A stretch of 64,000 nucleotides of DNA from Erythrophleum ivorense (GCA_026724425.1 JAIUCV010000002.1:5585001-5649000); one strand, 5' to 3'; positions 34,326 to 46,778 are shown, counted from the stretch's first letter. Numbers and translations are program-made. Notes: generated by a model not told the origin, from the sequence alone.

Positions 34326-34476
34326 TATTTAAAGATTAAGAAGTAAAAAAAGTTATTTTTAAAAACTTTTATGTTTAATTATTTATTGTTAAATTCACTA
34401 ATAATCATATTAAAATAAATAACAATAGATTTTAAAAATAATTTTTTTATTTTTAAATCTTTTATTATAATTCTCC
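34321..34476. mobile_element. MITE, family M1, copy 3 (degenerate)
   Basis: The middle and right arm (TTTTATTATAATTCTCC at the end) match the copy at 48863-49036. Left edge is blurred by the adjacent TA repeat. Confidence 0.45.
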
Positions 34477-34741
34477 TTGTATAAAAAGTGTGGGATCAAT
34501 ATTATTAATTTGCATCGTCTATATATTATTTATAATAATGTCACCTTATCAATACATTATTTATATACTGTATGTTACTGTTTATGTTTGATATATTACT
34601 GCTTATATACTGTTCATCTATATTTGTTTGTTTTTATTTTTAGTAAGATTCACATCTTCTTTCTTTTTTTTTTTTTGGTGAGATTCACCTTTTTTTTTAA
34701 CCCCTATATCTCGGGGGGGTTTATGCTAGTATAGGTTAAAA

Positions 34742-34942
34742 TCAACTAGGGTTATGGTAAATCTTATTCTGATATGCAATGGACCCTTGTGTGTCACGAA
34801 GGGTTTTGGTAAGTACATTGGCTGCCATTTGTGGTACAACATGTAGAAGGGTTTCGTGTGTACTTAGTACATTGGAAAAGTAACCCTTTGTGGTACCACA
34901 AAGAGACCCAAGTTTCCTTCTCATCTCTCTGTGCTTTGGCCA
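34742..34942 (+). promoter_or_regulatory. Proximal upstream region of gene 4, locally duplicated
   Basis: Aligns with the 200 bp before gene 1 but contains a partial tandem duplication: GAAGGGTTTTGG..GTACATTGG..TTTGTGGTAC is followed by GAAGGGTTTCGTG..GTACATTGG..TTTGTGGTAC. The second copy ends in an 18-bp perfect palindrome at 34886-34903. The TATA-like TTATAAAG of gene 1 is replaced by ACCACAAAG. Confidence 0.5.
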
Positions 34943-35048
34943 ATGGGGTCTCTTAACACTACCAAGTTTCCCATCTCATTCCCTTGTTGTTTGGTGCTTT
35001 TATGTTTTGCTGCCACGTTAGCCGCTAAAGTTTGTGAATTTCCTGCCA

Positions 35049-36030
35049 GGGAAAAAGTAGGGGAAGAAAAAAGTGAAAAGAAAAAAGGAAAGAAGAGAAA
35101 AATTAAAAAATATTATTTTTGTATATATTTAGATAGAAAAAGAAAAAATAAAAAGAAAAAAAAAATAAAAACATAAAAATAAAAAATAAAAAAATTAATT
35201 ATTTTAAATATGATAATAATATTGTTATTATTTTAAATTTTTATATATATATTTTTTAAACATATAAAAATAATAAAAAATAAAAAACCAATTTAAACAA
35301 TATTCAAATAATAAAAAAATTATTTTTGAATAAAATAAAAAAAAATTCTTATTAAAAAACACATATTTAAAATTAAAAAATATTTTAAAAATATATATAT
35401 GAAATTAATTCAATTATAATTTATATAAAATTATTTATAAATTATTATTTTAATACCATAAATACTAATATATATTTCAAAATTTTATAAATATTATTTT
35501 AATATATATTAATTAATTTAAATATACTATATATAAATATAATAAATAATATTTTATTATATTATAATATATATTATTATATTATTATATATATATATAT
35601 ATACACATGCATTGCCAGTCATATCCGACTGAAGGATAGTCGCATGTCGTCCGACTTCTTTGACTTTTTTTTTTAAATTTTAAATATGTATGATTTATTG
35701 ATTTTAATATTAAAAAATGTATTATTAATTTATAAAAATCTTTATTAAACATTATTTATAAAATTATTATTTTAATAAAATAAATATAATTATTTATTTT
35801 AAAATTTTATAAATATTACATATTAAAAATATTTTATATATTTATACGTTTTGTCAAGTTTTCTCGACCCAATCTCTCTAAATATATAAAAAAAATATTT
35901 TTATGTATGTTTTACAGTACTTCTCTTAAATTTTAACTCTCCTTTTTTTTCCTCCCGCCAAATGGGAGAAAATTTGATTTTCTCTTTTCTCTTTCTCTCT
36001 TTCCCACTTTACCCCCATCCAAACACAGTG
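35049..36030. mobile_element. Insertion in exon 1 of gene 4 (truncated TIR element)
   Basis: About 980 bp, extremely AT-rich. The right end, reversed, starts CACTGTGTTTGGATGGGGG and continues GTAAAGTGGGAAAGAGAG. The left end GGGAAAAAGTAGGGGAAG matches only the inner part of this, so roughly the outer 14 bp of the left end are missing together with about 20 bp of gene sequence. A deletion across the left junction after insertion explains both. A small GC-richer patch at about 35608-35665 may be another nested fragment. Confidence 0.6.
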
Positions 36031-37609
36031 TAACTCCGATTCTGGTGGCTTTGCTGCTTCCTTTTTAGCACCGACAGCACCGCATGGGGAGACCTATTTT
36101 CACAGACCTGCAGGAAGGTTCTCTGATGGCCGTCTCATCATCGATTTCATAGGTAATTGTCTAATTGATCTTCACTTTCTGGTGCACATGTTTAATTTCT
36201 TAGTCTCTTAGGTGTTCCTCTCTGTTAAGCAATTCAAGTGGTATTATACCCTTTTAACTGAAATACACATCTAGCTACAATTTCTGAGTTCTTCTACTTG
36301 ATAGCAACCTTTTCTCATTTCTTTTAGGTCAGAAAAGCATGTTTCTGGTTGCTCTATAATGTTGCAGAGCATGGAATGCAGAGGATATCGATGGTTAAGA
36401 TGACTTTCCAGTAGTGGTTATTTGATTAGTCTATCAACGCATTCAAGCTACCTGGAAGTTTGTTTTAACCAATGGTGCCAATAGTGACAACTGACGAGTA
36501 TTTATTTTTCGGGCCAAACCGACAAGTACTAAGATGGAACAGCATATGATATTTTGTGGAATTTTTGGGAATATAACTAGTAGAATCCTTTTACGTCCGA
36601 CCAAATCAAGATTTTTTTTCCCTAACTTCATCGTCAAAGAGAATGGAAGTAATTTCCTTTTGGCGTAACACATATCAATTAGAAAACAATCTAGTATTTT
36701 TGAATTATCCTCTTGATTAGTATTTTTGTAATATCAGCACAAAGTTTTGGACTCCCTTATCTAAGTGCATATCTTGATTCTTTGGGGACCAACTTTACCC
36801 ATGGAGCAAATTTTGCAACATCGGCATCAACAATCACACCTCCATCTAGTATTATACCTGAAGGTGGTTTTAGTCCTTTCTATCTTGATATAGAGTACTC
36901 TCAGTTCAAAGGGTTCGTACTTAGAACACAATTTATTCGACATCAAGGTAAATAATTTATTTCAATTGACATCTTTTTGGTGCTTTAGAATTCTCATCAA
37001 TTATCATTTATTTTGTGATTGGTATAAAATTTTTTTGGCAGGAGGGATATTTGCAAGCTTGATGCCCAAAGAAAACTATTTTGGTAAAGCTTTATACACA
37101 TTTGATATTGGTCAAAATGATCTTGGTGCTGGCTTTTTTAGTGACAAGACTCTAGAGCAAGTTAATGCTTCTAGACCTGATATAATCGACGCTTTCTCAA
37201 CAAATGTAAAAGTAATTTAATACCCCATCATTGGTAATTTGGATTATGCTTGGGTTTTAACTTCTTACTAATTTTTGTTTCTGAATTGATGAACTCGATG
37301 ATCAAGAACATATACAATTTGGGAGCTAGATCATTTTGGATACACAACACAGGACCCATTGGGTGCCTCCCGTATATTTTGGACTACTTTTTATCTGCTG
37401 AAAGAGATGTGGTTGGTTGTGCAAAGCCTTATAATGAAGTAGCTCAATATTTCAACCACAAGTTGAAAGAAGCTACAAATCAACTTCGAAAGGACCTCCC
37501 TCTGTCTACAATTATATACGTAGATATCTACTCTGTCAAGTACTCTCTATTTAGCAATCCAAAGAAATACGGTAATTTACAATGATCACATTTTTATGCA
37601 CAAACTTAC

Positions 37610-38108
37610 TAACTTCTTTACCCATGTAGAATAGAACAAATAATCAAATGCAATAGAACAAAAATTATTGCCTTTCGATGCAACACTTTTTTAAACTTGA
37701 TGACATCACCAACTTTCAAAAAATTGTGTTATTTCTGACATATATTTTGACTTTAAATTCAATGGAATAACATCAAATTTACAAAGAAATGAGTCATGTT
37801 GACCCTCCTTTTCTAGATTTTTCTTTTTCTTTTTGTTTTTGAGGGGCAGATTGGGTGGCTCCCATATAGTGGGGTGGGCTCCTGAGGGAGCTCCCCTTCC
37901 TCCCAAAACAAATTTAATAGGGACTTAAACGAGTCGCAGCACATTTGTGCCCCTAATGTATGAATCACAGAATTCAGTGGCATAGCCTTTGAGTTTTATA
38001 ATTTTTTGACAAAAATATTGGTTACTGGATCAAAAAAATATTGTATTATTATTATTTTTTGTATTATAGCATTTTAGTTTTTTTAATTATATTTGAATCA
38101 AAAATTCG
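37610..38108. mobile_element. 499-bp insertion in intron 4 of gene 4
   Basis: Bounded by CAAACTTAC at 37601-37609 and again at 38109-38117. The corresponding intron of gene 3 has a single CAAACTTAC (near 31909), so this is an insertion with a 9-bp duplication. No terminal inverted repeat or coding capacity recognised. Confidence 0.6.
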
Positions 38109-38437
38109 CAAACTTACCTATTATCTATGGATGTGATTGGTAAAGTTGGTTTTATGAATGTGTAGGATTTGAGAAGCCACTTGTGACATGTTGTGGGTAC
38201 GGAGGGAAGTACAACTATGGCATTGTCGAGTGTGGAGATACAGTGACAGTGAATGGTACTGAAATTTTTGTGGAATCATGTGAAAGACCATCAACTAGAG
38301 TGAATTGGGATGGAATTCATTACACAGAAGCGGCTAACAAAGTCATCTTCGATCAAATCTCTAGTGGGGCTTTCTCAGATCCACCACTTCCCCTGAACAT
38401 GGCGAGTTACCGAAATTCAAAAAAGATTGTGAACTAA

Positions 38438-38840
38438 TAATCTTTAGCTGCTAATCACTTACTTCCATTTGTATTACAAATGCAGTGTAATCTTCCATGC
38501 AAGCCGCACTCAGTGGCATTCACTATTCACTATTCAATGAGCTTCAAGTGTTCACATCCCTTCCCTCTATCCTCTTCATAAGCTTTTCCCCATGGTATCA
38601 GAGTTAAAATTTTATAATAAGAATGCTACTCCTCAACTCGACCCTCTCCCTTCTCCTATTACCTCATATAAGTAAAGAATTTATTTTTTGGGGTTCACGG
38701 TCAATTTCCATTGGAAGTGACAGTTTGATACGAAGGGAATCCAACAGTATATGTTATTAGTATTTTGTAATATGTCAATAGAAGTAGTGAACTTAGGTGG
38801 TTCTCCGCAAACAATATTTACTGATATGCTCTACGAATTT
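38438..38840 (+). other. 3' flank of gene 4
   Basis: Colinear with 32209-32614 after gene 3. No gene seen. Confidence 0.5.
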
Positions 38841-38945
38841 AATAGCTAATAAGTTCATCTTCGATCACATCTCTACTAGAGTTTTCTCTGATTCATCACT
38901 CCTCTTGAACCTGGCACATGGAAATTCAAATAAGAAATAATAATC
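38841..38945 (+). pseudogene. GDSL exon 5 remnant behind gene 4
   Basis: AATAGCTAATAAGTTCATCT, ATCACATCTCTACTAGAGTT, CTCTTGAACCTGGCACATGG and AATTCAAATAAGAAATAATA correspond to the last 90 bp of exon 5 and start of the 3' flank in gene 2. Frame broken. Upstream exons absent. Confidence 0.65.
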
Positions 38946-39174
38946 TTTTAACTGTTAATCATACTTCCATTTATATTGCGAGTAAAATGTGTTTTTCCAC
39001 CCAAGTTATAAACGTCTAACATATCATTGAAGCTAAGAATATCAAAGTTGAAATTGAATGAAATGGCTGATATTCCTTACCCCTTCAATTTTAAATATTA
39101 GTAAAGATTATCCATTGAACAAGTTGATAAAAAGAAAAAGTTTACATATCATACAAAATATTCCAAGTATGTAT

Positions 39175-40876
39175 TGTTGGGAATTATGGAGTCACACAGC
39201 AGAAATGTTTAAAATTTTGATCCCAATTTCTACCAAGGATCTGTCAAAATTGTTTAAACCAAATAAGTTCAGAGAATTATCTTTTCTGTCAATTGAGTTT
39301 GTTGTTTACTTTTATTTAGATCACAGAAAACTGATCGCAGATCAACTCCCTCTACTGGTATCCTCACGAACGGGGTTCAGCAAGTCAAACGGTGTGATAG
39401 CAGCATGTCCGTACAATTCCGTACGATGTCTGTACGGTGTCCCTCTTTCTAAGGATTTTGGAGGTAGCTCTAACTATTCTTTTCTGATATGGAAACCCCT
39501 ATTTATAGACTACAATTTCAGATATATTTGATTAATTAAAATTAATTAAATATATCTATTAGTTTAAATTCAAATCTATCTTATAGTTTAAATTTAAACT
39601 AACAATATCTAGAGCTTAATTTAAATTATCTGATTAGTTTAAATTTAAATCCATTTGATAGAATTAAATTTAAATTATCTGATTAGTTTTAAATTTAAAT
39701 CTATCGGATAGAATCAAATTTAAATTATCTGATTAGTTTAAATTTAAATCTATCTAATAGAATTAAATTTAAATTATCTGATTAGTTTAAATTTAAATCT
39801 ATCTAATAGAATCAAATTTAAATTATCTGATTAGTTTAAATTTAAATCTATCTAATAGAATCAAATTTAAATTAATTCATATATATAATATCAAATATAA
39901 TATATATAATATATTTCGAATTTAATTATATATATATAAATAATTCCTACATCTTAGATATTCATTGAATCTAGACACATTTCTGATTCAATGAATGTGG
40001 ACATTTTAGCCCGAGTTAGTCCGTTCTTGTGTGCGACCTTGCAGGCCCATATGATGTTGGCAATGGGTTAACTGCATTGTTTGACCCACAAATCACAAGC
40101 GGCTTCTAGCAAGACATTGTGACTATCCAAATTATACGGAATCGGTGATCCGATGCAACCTATCTTATAACCCTATCATATCTCTTTTGTCACACGATAT
40201 GTAGATCGAGTATGAGGTATGGAAATGTCATCCTCAACTTGCTCGATCATAACTTTCTCGATCTTCGAGCAGACTGATATAAGATGGAACTCTTTCCATC
40301 TAAGCATGGCTATGCATTTCTCAGTCACACTCATCGAAGGGCCCAGAGATATCTCTCTATTAACTAGAGGGACAAATTCCATCTTGATCACTCATCTTCC
40401 TCTGCATAGATTTCATTATACCTGATCATAGTCTTTATAATCACCTGGTCAAATGTGACATTAGACTATGCCAAAGTACAGTGTCATTCATGTAGGAATC
40501 TATGGTGATCTCAGGTCCAAGGGATCAATGACACGGTTATATATGAGATAAACTTATGACCTAATTTATGTAGCTTATCTCATGATGGGTCTATCCAGCG
40601 TCATGTTCTCTAATATATGCCTATGATTTTGATTCATATCATTATACATGATTAACACTTAATCAATCAAAATCATACTAATCTTAATTCATCGTTGTTC
40701 CCACAAGGATGATTGATTAGGGACATTTTGGATAATTCAAAAAAATAATTTATCCATAGATATTATTATATATAAACATGCAAATAATATAATAATGTAA
40801 TAAAAAGAAAACTCTTATTTCATAATAAAAACAATGTTCGTAATATAATAATTGGCTTATAGTACAATCTCTAACA
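39175..40876. mobile_element. Solo LTR, 1.70 kb
   Basis: Begins TGTTGGGAATTATGG and ends CTCTAACA, with TGTAT at 39170-39174 and again at 40877-40881. The flanking DNA on both sides is the array's downstream module, uninterrupted after genes 2 and 5 (TGTATTACTTTAAAAA). It contains no pol-like frame, so a solo LTR left by recombination is the simplest reading. TGTTGG..CTAACA ends are common in copia elements. The 49-bp tandem repeats at 39622-39867 lie inside. Confidence 0.8.
39622..39867. repeat. 49-bp tandem repeat, about 5 copies, inside the solo LTR
   Basis: TAAATTATCTGATTAG recurs at 39622, 39671, 39721, 39770 and 39819. Each unit continues with TTTAAATTTAAATCTATC and ATAGAAT(C/T)AAATT. 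Spacing is 49-50 bp. Confidence 0.85.
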
Positions 40877-40881
40877 TGTAT

Positions 40882-41030
40882 TACTTTAAAAAATATTGAA
40901 AAGAAAAAGGCAAAAGAATTTACCATTTTACGAAGTTTTCCACAAAAGCGTGGGAACAAAGACGAGGAAGATTATTCTTTATTTGTACCAGCGGCGATGG
41001 AACATAGGACTCTCCAAACAATTTTTTTAC
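40882..41030 (+). other. Downstream module of the gene 4 unit, after the solo LTR
   Basis: GGCAAAAGAATTTACCATTT, GAAGTTTTCCACAAAAGCGTG and following bases match 14478-14560 after gene 2. Confidence 0.55.
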
Positions 41031-42269
41031 GCTGTTACTACAGTGTCTTAAATTAAAGGATTAGACTAATAAGTAGTTTCCTACCATTTTGATTAAAATA
41101 TGATATATATATATTTAACAATAATATTATAAATATATATAATTTAATTAAAAAATTATATAATTATTTACAAAAATCATATACACATATTATATTATTA
41201 TTAAAAAATCATACATTTGTTATGTTTTGATTAAAGAATTTGATAATAAAAATATTAAACAAAAATATTTTTTCCTAAATTAAATATTCTGATGCCTAAT
41301 CATAATTTTTATTTTTTAAAATATTTAATATTTTTTAAAAACAATTTAAGGGATTGCAGGGTGAGACCCAACAATTCCCACCTTTATTTTATTTTATTTT
41401 TTAGAAAGAACACAATTTCTATGAGGAGAAAACTTATATATTGCTACTTACATATTTTAACATTAGGTTTTCCAATCAACAGATAACTTGCAGATTTTTT
41501 AAACACCTTATAATCCTTCAACGGTCAATCTCATCTTCCTTTAACAGTTATCGCATTTATTAACACTGTTAACTCACAATAGAATTGAAAAACAAAAAAA
41601 ACCGCCTTATATTCCTTTAACAGTCAATCTCATCTTCCTTCAACCTTTTTTAATATCTTCCATTCCTTCGACGGCTAATCCCTGGCACCCATCGAATTCT
41701 TCCGTCGAAGTTAGGGATTTTCTCATCCGTCAAAGTCTTTTGTCCAAGTCAGGGCTGTTCTCATTTTCTTCCGTCGAAGTCAAGGCTGGATGGGTAGTTT
41801 TTGTGGTATTAGCTTCTCTTCTATTAACTCCTTAATATTAGAGACAGAGTATAACACAAATTGCACCCAAAAAAAGCATGAACAGGAGTCTAGACTCAGA
41901 GAGGGAGTATAAAAATAAGTAACACTAACTCACCTCTGCCTTTTGTATAAAAAAAAGGGTCGCCGCTTTGCTAAGAAGTTGGTCATCCCTTATCCGGCCC
42001 TTGCGTGCTCCTTAAGAACAACATGTTCCCAATTTCGTTTCTGAATGTACGGTAATGGCTCAAAGACCCGCATGACCCTTTTCTTTGTTTCTTCATGCTC
42101 ACACCAAAGGATTCTTCTTCAATTTTGTCTCTCTGATAAAAGGATGAAATACTTTCCCTTTTTGCTTGAGTTGTGAGATTCAGAACAAAGAAGCAAGTCT
42201 TCTTTTCCCTCTTAATTTTGCATTTTTTCACAATCGTGTACATTCTAGTGAAAAGGGTCAATTTGGATC
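41031..42269. other. Intergenic, nothing recognised except short repeats
   Basis: AT-rich to about 41480. From 41510 to 41790 a patch with short direct repeats: CAATCTCATCTTCCTT twice and TTCCGTCGAAGT-like strings three times. A 92-codon minus-strand frame at 42261-41983 has no recognisable similarity. Confidence 0.4.
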
Positions 42270-42273
42270 CTCT

Positions 42274-42545
42274 GAATTGAGAATTTTTTTCAATTGCTCA
42301 ATTAAATAATTTAAGCCATTCATATTTGATTTAGACAATCTAGATTTTAATTTTTTTAATTTAAATCATTATTTTTCTAAAATTCACAATTAAAAAATTA
42401 TTTTTATTATATATTCTGCTTTATTTTGAAATATATATATATATATATATATATATCAAAGTAAAAAAAAAATCTAAAGTTTGATTGTCTAGATCAATCT
42501 AGACGGTCCAACTCTCTCAATTGAGCAATTGATAAGATTTTTCAT
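42274..42545. repeat. Foldback MITE
   Basis: Left arm TTTTCAATTGCTCAATT..TTTAGACAATCTAGA and right arm TCTAGATCAATCTAGACGG..CTCAATTGAGCAATTG are inverted counterparts, about 65 bp each, with an A/T-rich centre carrying a (TA)n run at about 42430-42456. No coding capacity. Confidence 0.6.
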
Positions 42546-43189
42546 CTTAAAACTTTTGAATGTGTAATATAATTACAATTGCTCCACCACAATGTATAAA
42601 GACAAGTCCTCAAATGAGGTTAGAAATATATAATATGTGTAAGTCTCCTTATTTATAAAATGATTTGTTGATTGTTATTTAGACAACATAGTTTTCCAAA
42701 CATTATGGTAAATAATAAGTACCTAAAAGAAGAAAATATATAGAATGCATTATCATTGTCTCATATATACCTTCATACAAAGCAATGTGAATTAAAAGTT
42801 CAGAAAAATAATACATTTTCAAAATATCCAAATCGATTACTATTTACAACTATTGACCTAAAGAGAGTTACTAAATTTTATATACTAGTTAAAAATACTC
42901 CAATCCGAATTGATGTTTAAGCAGGACAATTGTCAATGCAAATGAAAGTAAGTTATGCCTGAAGCACAGTAAACTAATCGATTCCAAAAATAAAAAATTT
43001 AGAAAAAGAAAGAAGCAAATGTTCAAGATAGTCATGTTGAGGAGGTAGCTACTTATAAAGATTACTAAGATATAACTAATCATGCAACCCTAAAAGACGT
43101 TTCACTATGGGAAAAAGATAAAACTAAAAAGATACAATTGTTGGCAATGTTTTTTCATATAATGTTACTATTAAAACAATACAACAAAA
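42546..43189. other. AT-rich stretch left of the copia remnant
   Basis: No convincing similarity. It may be further decayed retroelement. Confidence 0.3.
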
Positions 43190-44420
43190 TGAGGATCTTA
43201 AATTTAAATTTGTTTGAAGAATATAGGCATAGATTGACCAAATAGAAAGACACAACTAAAGCATAATTAAATTCACTTGTAAAATTTGATAGTTTAGACC
43301 TATAGTCCAAATACCTGAAGTGTAAAGTTAATATGATATAGATGGGTATTTGTATGAAAACAAAATAAGAAAAATAAAATTATCAGATATAAAGTACGAC
43401 TTGTAATATAAGAGTTTTCACAAAAGTTTGATATTGATTGTGAAAATATATACTCTTTTGCAATGGATGTAATTATTTTTAAATATCTTATTAGTTTAGC
43501 TGCATATGAAAAGTTTGATATTGTTATAACTTATTTATATAGTTCATTATATAGTACAATTTGTATAAAATCTTTTAAAGATCTAAAATGTTAGAAATAT
43601 GCAAAAATTCCTGAAAAAATTGTTCAATTCATTTACATAAATTCTTATATGAGTTAAAACAATCTAGGCATGTATGGTGTAATCCTCTTAACAAATATTT
43701 GTTGAATAAAGGTTATAAAAACAATCTAACTCATGTATTTTATAAAAAGATATGGATAATTATTTATCATAATTATTATATATGCTAATGATTTAAATAT
43801 TATTAGAACTCTTAAAGAGTTTTAAAAAGTAGTTAATTATGTGAAGAAAGAATTTGAAATAAAAGATATCAAAAAAACAAAGTTCTGTTTTGGTTTGCAA
43901 ATTGAGCAATTAACAAATGTAATTCTTTTTCATCCACCTGTATATACTAAAAAGATTTTAAAGAAATTCTATATAGATAAAACATATCTATTAAATACTC
44001 TAATAATTGTAAGATTATTAGATATGAATAAAGACTTTTTTTGCCCTCAAGAGAATAATAAAGGATTTGTTGGTATTGAAGTAACATATCTTAATGGTAT
44101 AAAAGCATTAATATATTTTGCTAATAGTACATGACATGATATTGTATTTCTTGTTAGTTTGTTAGTAAGATTGAGTTCTTCTCCAACCAAAGATATTAGA
44201 ATAAAATTAAGTATTTATTGTGATATCTTTAAGAGATCATTGATATGAAGTCATTTTATTCAAGTGAATTTGGATCATAATTAATTGACTATGCAAATAC
44301 AAGATACTTATACAATCCACAAAAAACCTAATCTCAAACAATTTATTTCTTTACATGTGGGGATACAATTATATCATGATGATCTACAAAACAAACCTTA
44401 ACTACTATTTTATCAAATCA
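43190..44420 (+). pseudogene. Ty1/copia reverse transcriptase / RNase H remnant
   Basis: The clearest part is the open stretch 43841-44134: KKEFEIKDIKKTKFCFGLQIE, with YTKKILKKFYIDK, which are conserved copia positions between the RT catalytic motif and RNase H. Just upstream, near 43779, IYANDLNII replaces the usual YxDDLxII, so one catalytic Asp is lost. Further upstream and downstream only scattered, stop-filled similarity remains. No LTRs recognised. Confidence 0.75.
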
Positions 44421-44544
44421 TGCAAAACTAATTACAATGCATAAGGCAACTTAAGAGTGTATTTGCTTAAAGTAAATGACCCAACATATATAGAAGATGA
44501 GTGATTTGCCTTTAGAGAAAAATATTCTAACAATATTATATAAA

Positions 44545-46440
44545 AAAAAATCTCCATTGTTTTGAATTTTCCTTTTTTAAAATAAAATATTTACAGAATC
44601 TCCGTGAATGAGACAATCTATGATGTTTACATAGGATTCCCCTTCCTTATTCTTAAGCAAGTCCCGAGTAGGTTTTTCTTGATCCATAATTTATATTTGG
44701 CGTTTCCATTTTTGCTTGTTTCCTTATATTATATTGGTTTGCCCACTGGGCACTGGATTTCATTAGCTAGATGCAGATCTCCGTTAATAAATGGTTTGCG
44801 TACACGACAAACAAAATGCACGACGACATAATCCAACCCCGTGAAATGACGGGTATTTTATAAACAAAAGATCAGTCTTGTTTTATTGAAGCTAAGCTAG
44901 TCTGTCAGTGTGAGAAAAAAAGAAAAAGGATAGTTTGATTTTTCTTTCTTTTTTTTTTTACAGTAAAGGATCTTGTAAGATAAAAAGTAATTAATTGAAA
45001 ATGAGGCCCACAAAAATAACTTTTATTAGGTTTAACTCACACAATTATTCTTTCTCCTATGTATAATTTATCGTGTATAAAAGATGATCCATACGTGGAA
45101 AAAAAAAAAGAGGGTGATTGGGGTGAACGAAATATAATGTAATAATTAACGCCATTCTGATAATCAGAAGATTTTCATGTTAAGAATCTAGTCATTTTCT
45201 CTCTCCATTTAAAGGTCTTTCGATTATTTGAGGCTCAATGTATAGAAAAAATTGAAATTACATTTAATGGTCTTTTCTTTACATAGTTATGATTTGCATC
45301 ATTATTATTTTTGAAAAAAATTGATATCACATTTCCGCAATTTTTTTTTTTTTGCAAAAATAATAAACGACGAATTTATATATAATTATTATCACCCCTT
45401 TTTCATATCCCATAATTAAGGGCAATGTTTTACGAGATTGTTGGGCCCTTAAATTTATTTTGACATTTTCTACTTTCTGGCTTAGAAACTCATTGCATAG
45501 CTTTTCAATTCCATTGAACTCCAAAATATGCAATCTGAATTCAAAAGTTGAAGGAAATGGCAACAACATTCAATGAAAAACAAAATCTATTTATTAATAT
45601 ACAGATACGATCATCTGTGCATTTTCATAGAGCCAGCTTCTTTCCATTCCAATCCTCTCCAATCGTCCAATTTCAAAGTTTAAGACTTTTCTCCTTTTTT
45701 CTTAAAGCCAACAAATAATAATAATAATAATTACACTAACTACATAACCTGAGAAAGAGAGGAAACGAGAAAGAAGGCATAGGCCATTTTCACCCTCTGC
45801 ACTGTTGCCAATTCGGAAAAAAAAAAAAGGTGTTGAGCATATATGATATTGTGAAAGAGACCTTACCAAAACCGATGAAGTCATAAAAAGAAATTAGAAA
45901 GATATTTTGTTATTCATTTTAAATAATTAAAAGAATATGCGGTAAGTTTTAATTGAGAATCAAAGACTGCTCATATATTCCACTGAACAAATCTGAAACG
46001 TGTTGGTGAAATTTCCAGAAACCATTAGAACTTAGAAGACAATCATATGTAGAAAGAAAATAACCAAAATTTTATTTTATTGTCTTTTGATTATCAAAAT
46101 AGTTTTAATTACAGCATTAAACTTTGTTCATCTCACTTTCTCCCTCAATACACTAAAATCTCGACGTGGAAGGATTTCGTAAGTATATTGAAAATGTCTA
46201 CTAATTCTGATATACTTAAGAGAATGAATTCTCTTAATTACTCTCTTTAAGTATTTCACGAAATGAAGTAAAAAGAGAAAAAGATAGAAAAAATTGGATT
46301 TGCATTTGTCATGTGAATCAGTATAAGTGAGTTAGTTCTCACTTTTTTTTCTCTTTTTTTTTTTAATTTCACCTAAAATATTTCAAATGATCCAATCCAA
46401 TGCACCCAAGGTTGCTTTTTATCACTCACTGCTTTTGCCA
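44545..46440 (+). repeat. 5' flank of gene 5, duplicate of 10350-12261
   Basis: Colinear with the flank of gene 2 over about 1.9 kb, with small indels. Same landmarks at matching offsets. Confidence 0.75.
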
Positions 46441-46778
46441 ATGGAGTCTCTTAGCGCTACCAAGTTTCCCGTTTCATTCGTTTCTTGTTTGATGCTTTTA
46501 TGTATTGCTACCACATCTTTGAACCCTGTATTTGCTGCAAAAGTTTGTGAATTTCCTGCCATCTTTAACTTCGGTGACTCTAACCCCGATACTGGTGGCT
46601 TTGCTGCTTCCATTTTTGCACCAACACCACCATTTGTGCAGACCTATTTTCACAGACCTTCGGGAAGGTACTCTGATGGCCGTCTCATCATCGATTTCAT
46701 AGGTATTTGATTCTTCACTTTCTGCTGTAAATGTTTAATGTCTTCGTCTCTTCGTTAAGCAATTCAGTTGGTGACATT

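Larger units (their letters stand above)
33813..34731. mobile_element. Candidate nonautonomous element with TACTAGCA/TGCTAGTA ends
   Basis: Begins TACTAGCAGAACTGCCCGTGG and ends TGCTAGTA; a CCACGGGCTTTTCTATATAAAG block lies at about 34247-34268. The short terminal inverted repeat and GCCCGTG block resemble common plant nonautonomous elements. No clear target duplication. It contains two M1-type MITE copies and a (TA)n run at about 34292-34320, so it is likely composite. Confidence 0.4.
34943..38437 (+). pseudogene. GDSL esterase/lipase pseudogene (gene 4), GDS block lost
   Basis: Exons: 34943-about 35048 plus about 36031-36152, then 36738-36947, 37042-37211, 37307-37571 and 38166-38437. After the signal peptide and VCEFPA the frame runs into inserted DNA. 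On the far side it resumes at NSDSGG, so about 20 bp coding for IFNFGDS, including the nucleophile Ser, is missing. Exons 2-5 are otherwise open with good GT/AG borders and keep DIGQND, SFWIHNTGP and NWDGIHYTEAAN. Intron 4 carries a separate 499-bp insertion. Even if the exon 1 insert were spliced out, the product would lack the catalytic serine. Confidence 0.85.

Noticed and set aside
35049..36030. Reading the gene 4 exon 1 insert as a new intron
   Set aside because: About 20 bp of coding sequence with the catalytic block is missing, the borders lack a good GT..AG pair in phase, and the ends look like a truncated transposon.
39058..39531. 157-codon frame spanning the left edge of the solo LTR
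   Set aside because: It crosses the insertion boundary and its target duplication, so it is a chance fusion of flank and LTR.
41983..42261. 92-codon minus-strand frame
   Set aside because: No recognisable motif, no paralog in the other units, and position within repeat-rich spacer. A small orphan gene cannot be excluded but is not supported.
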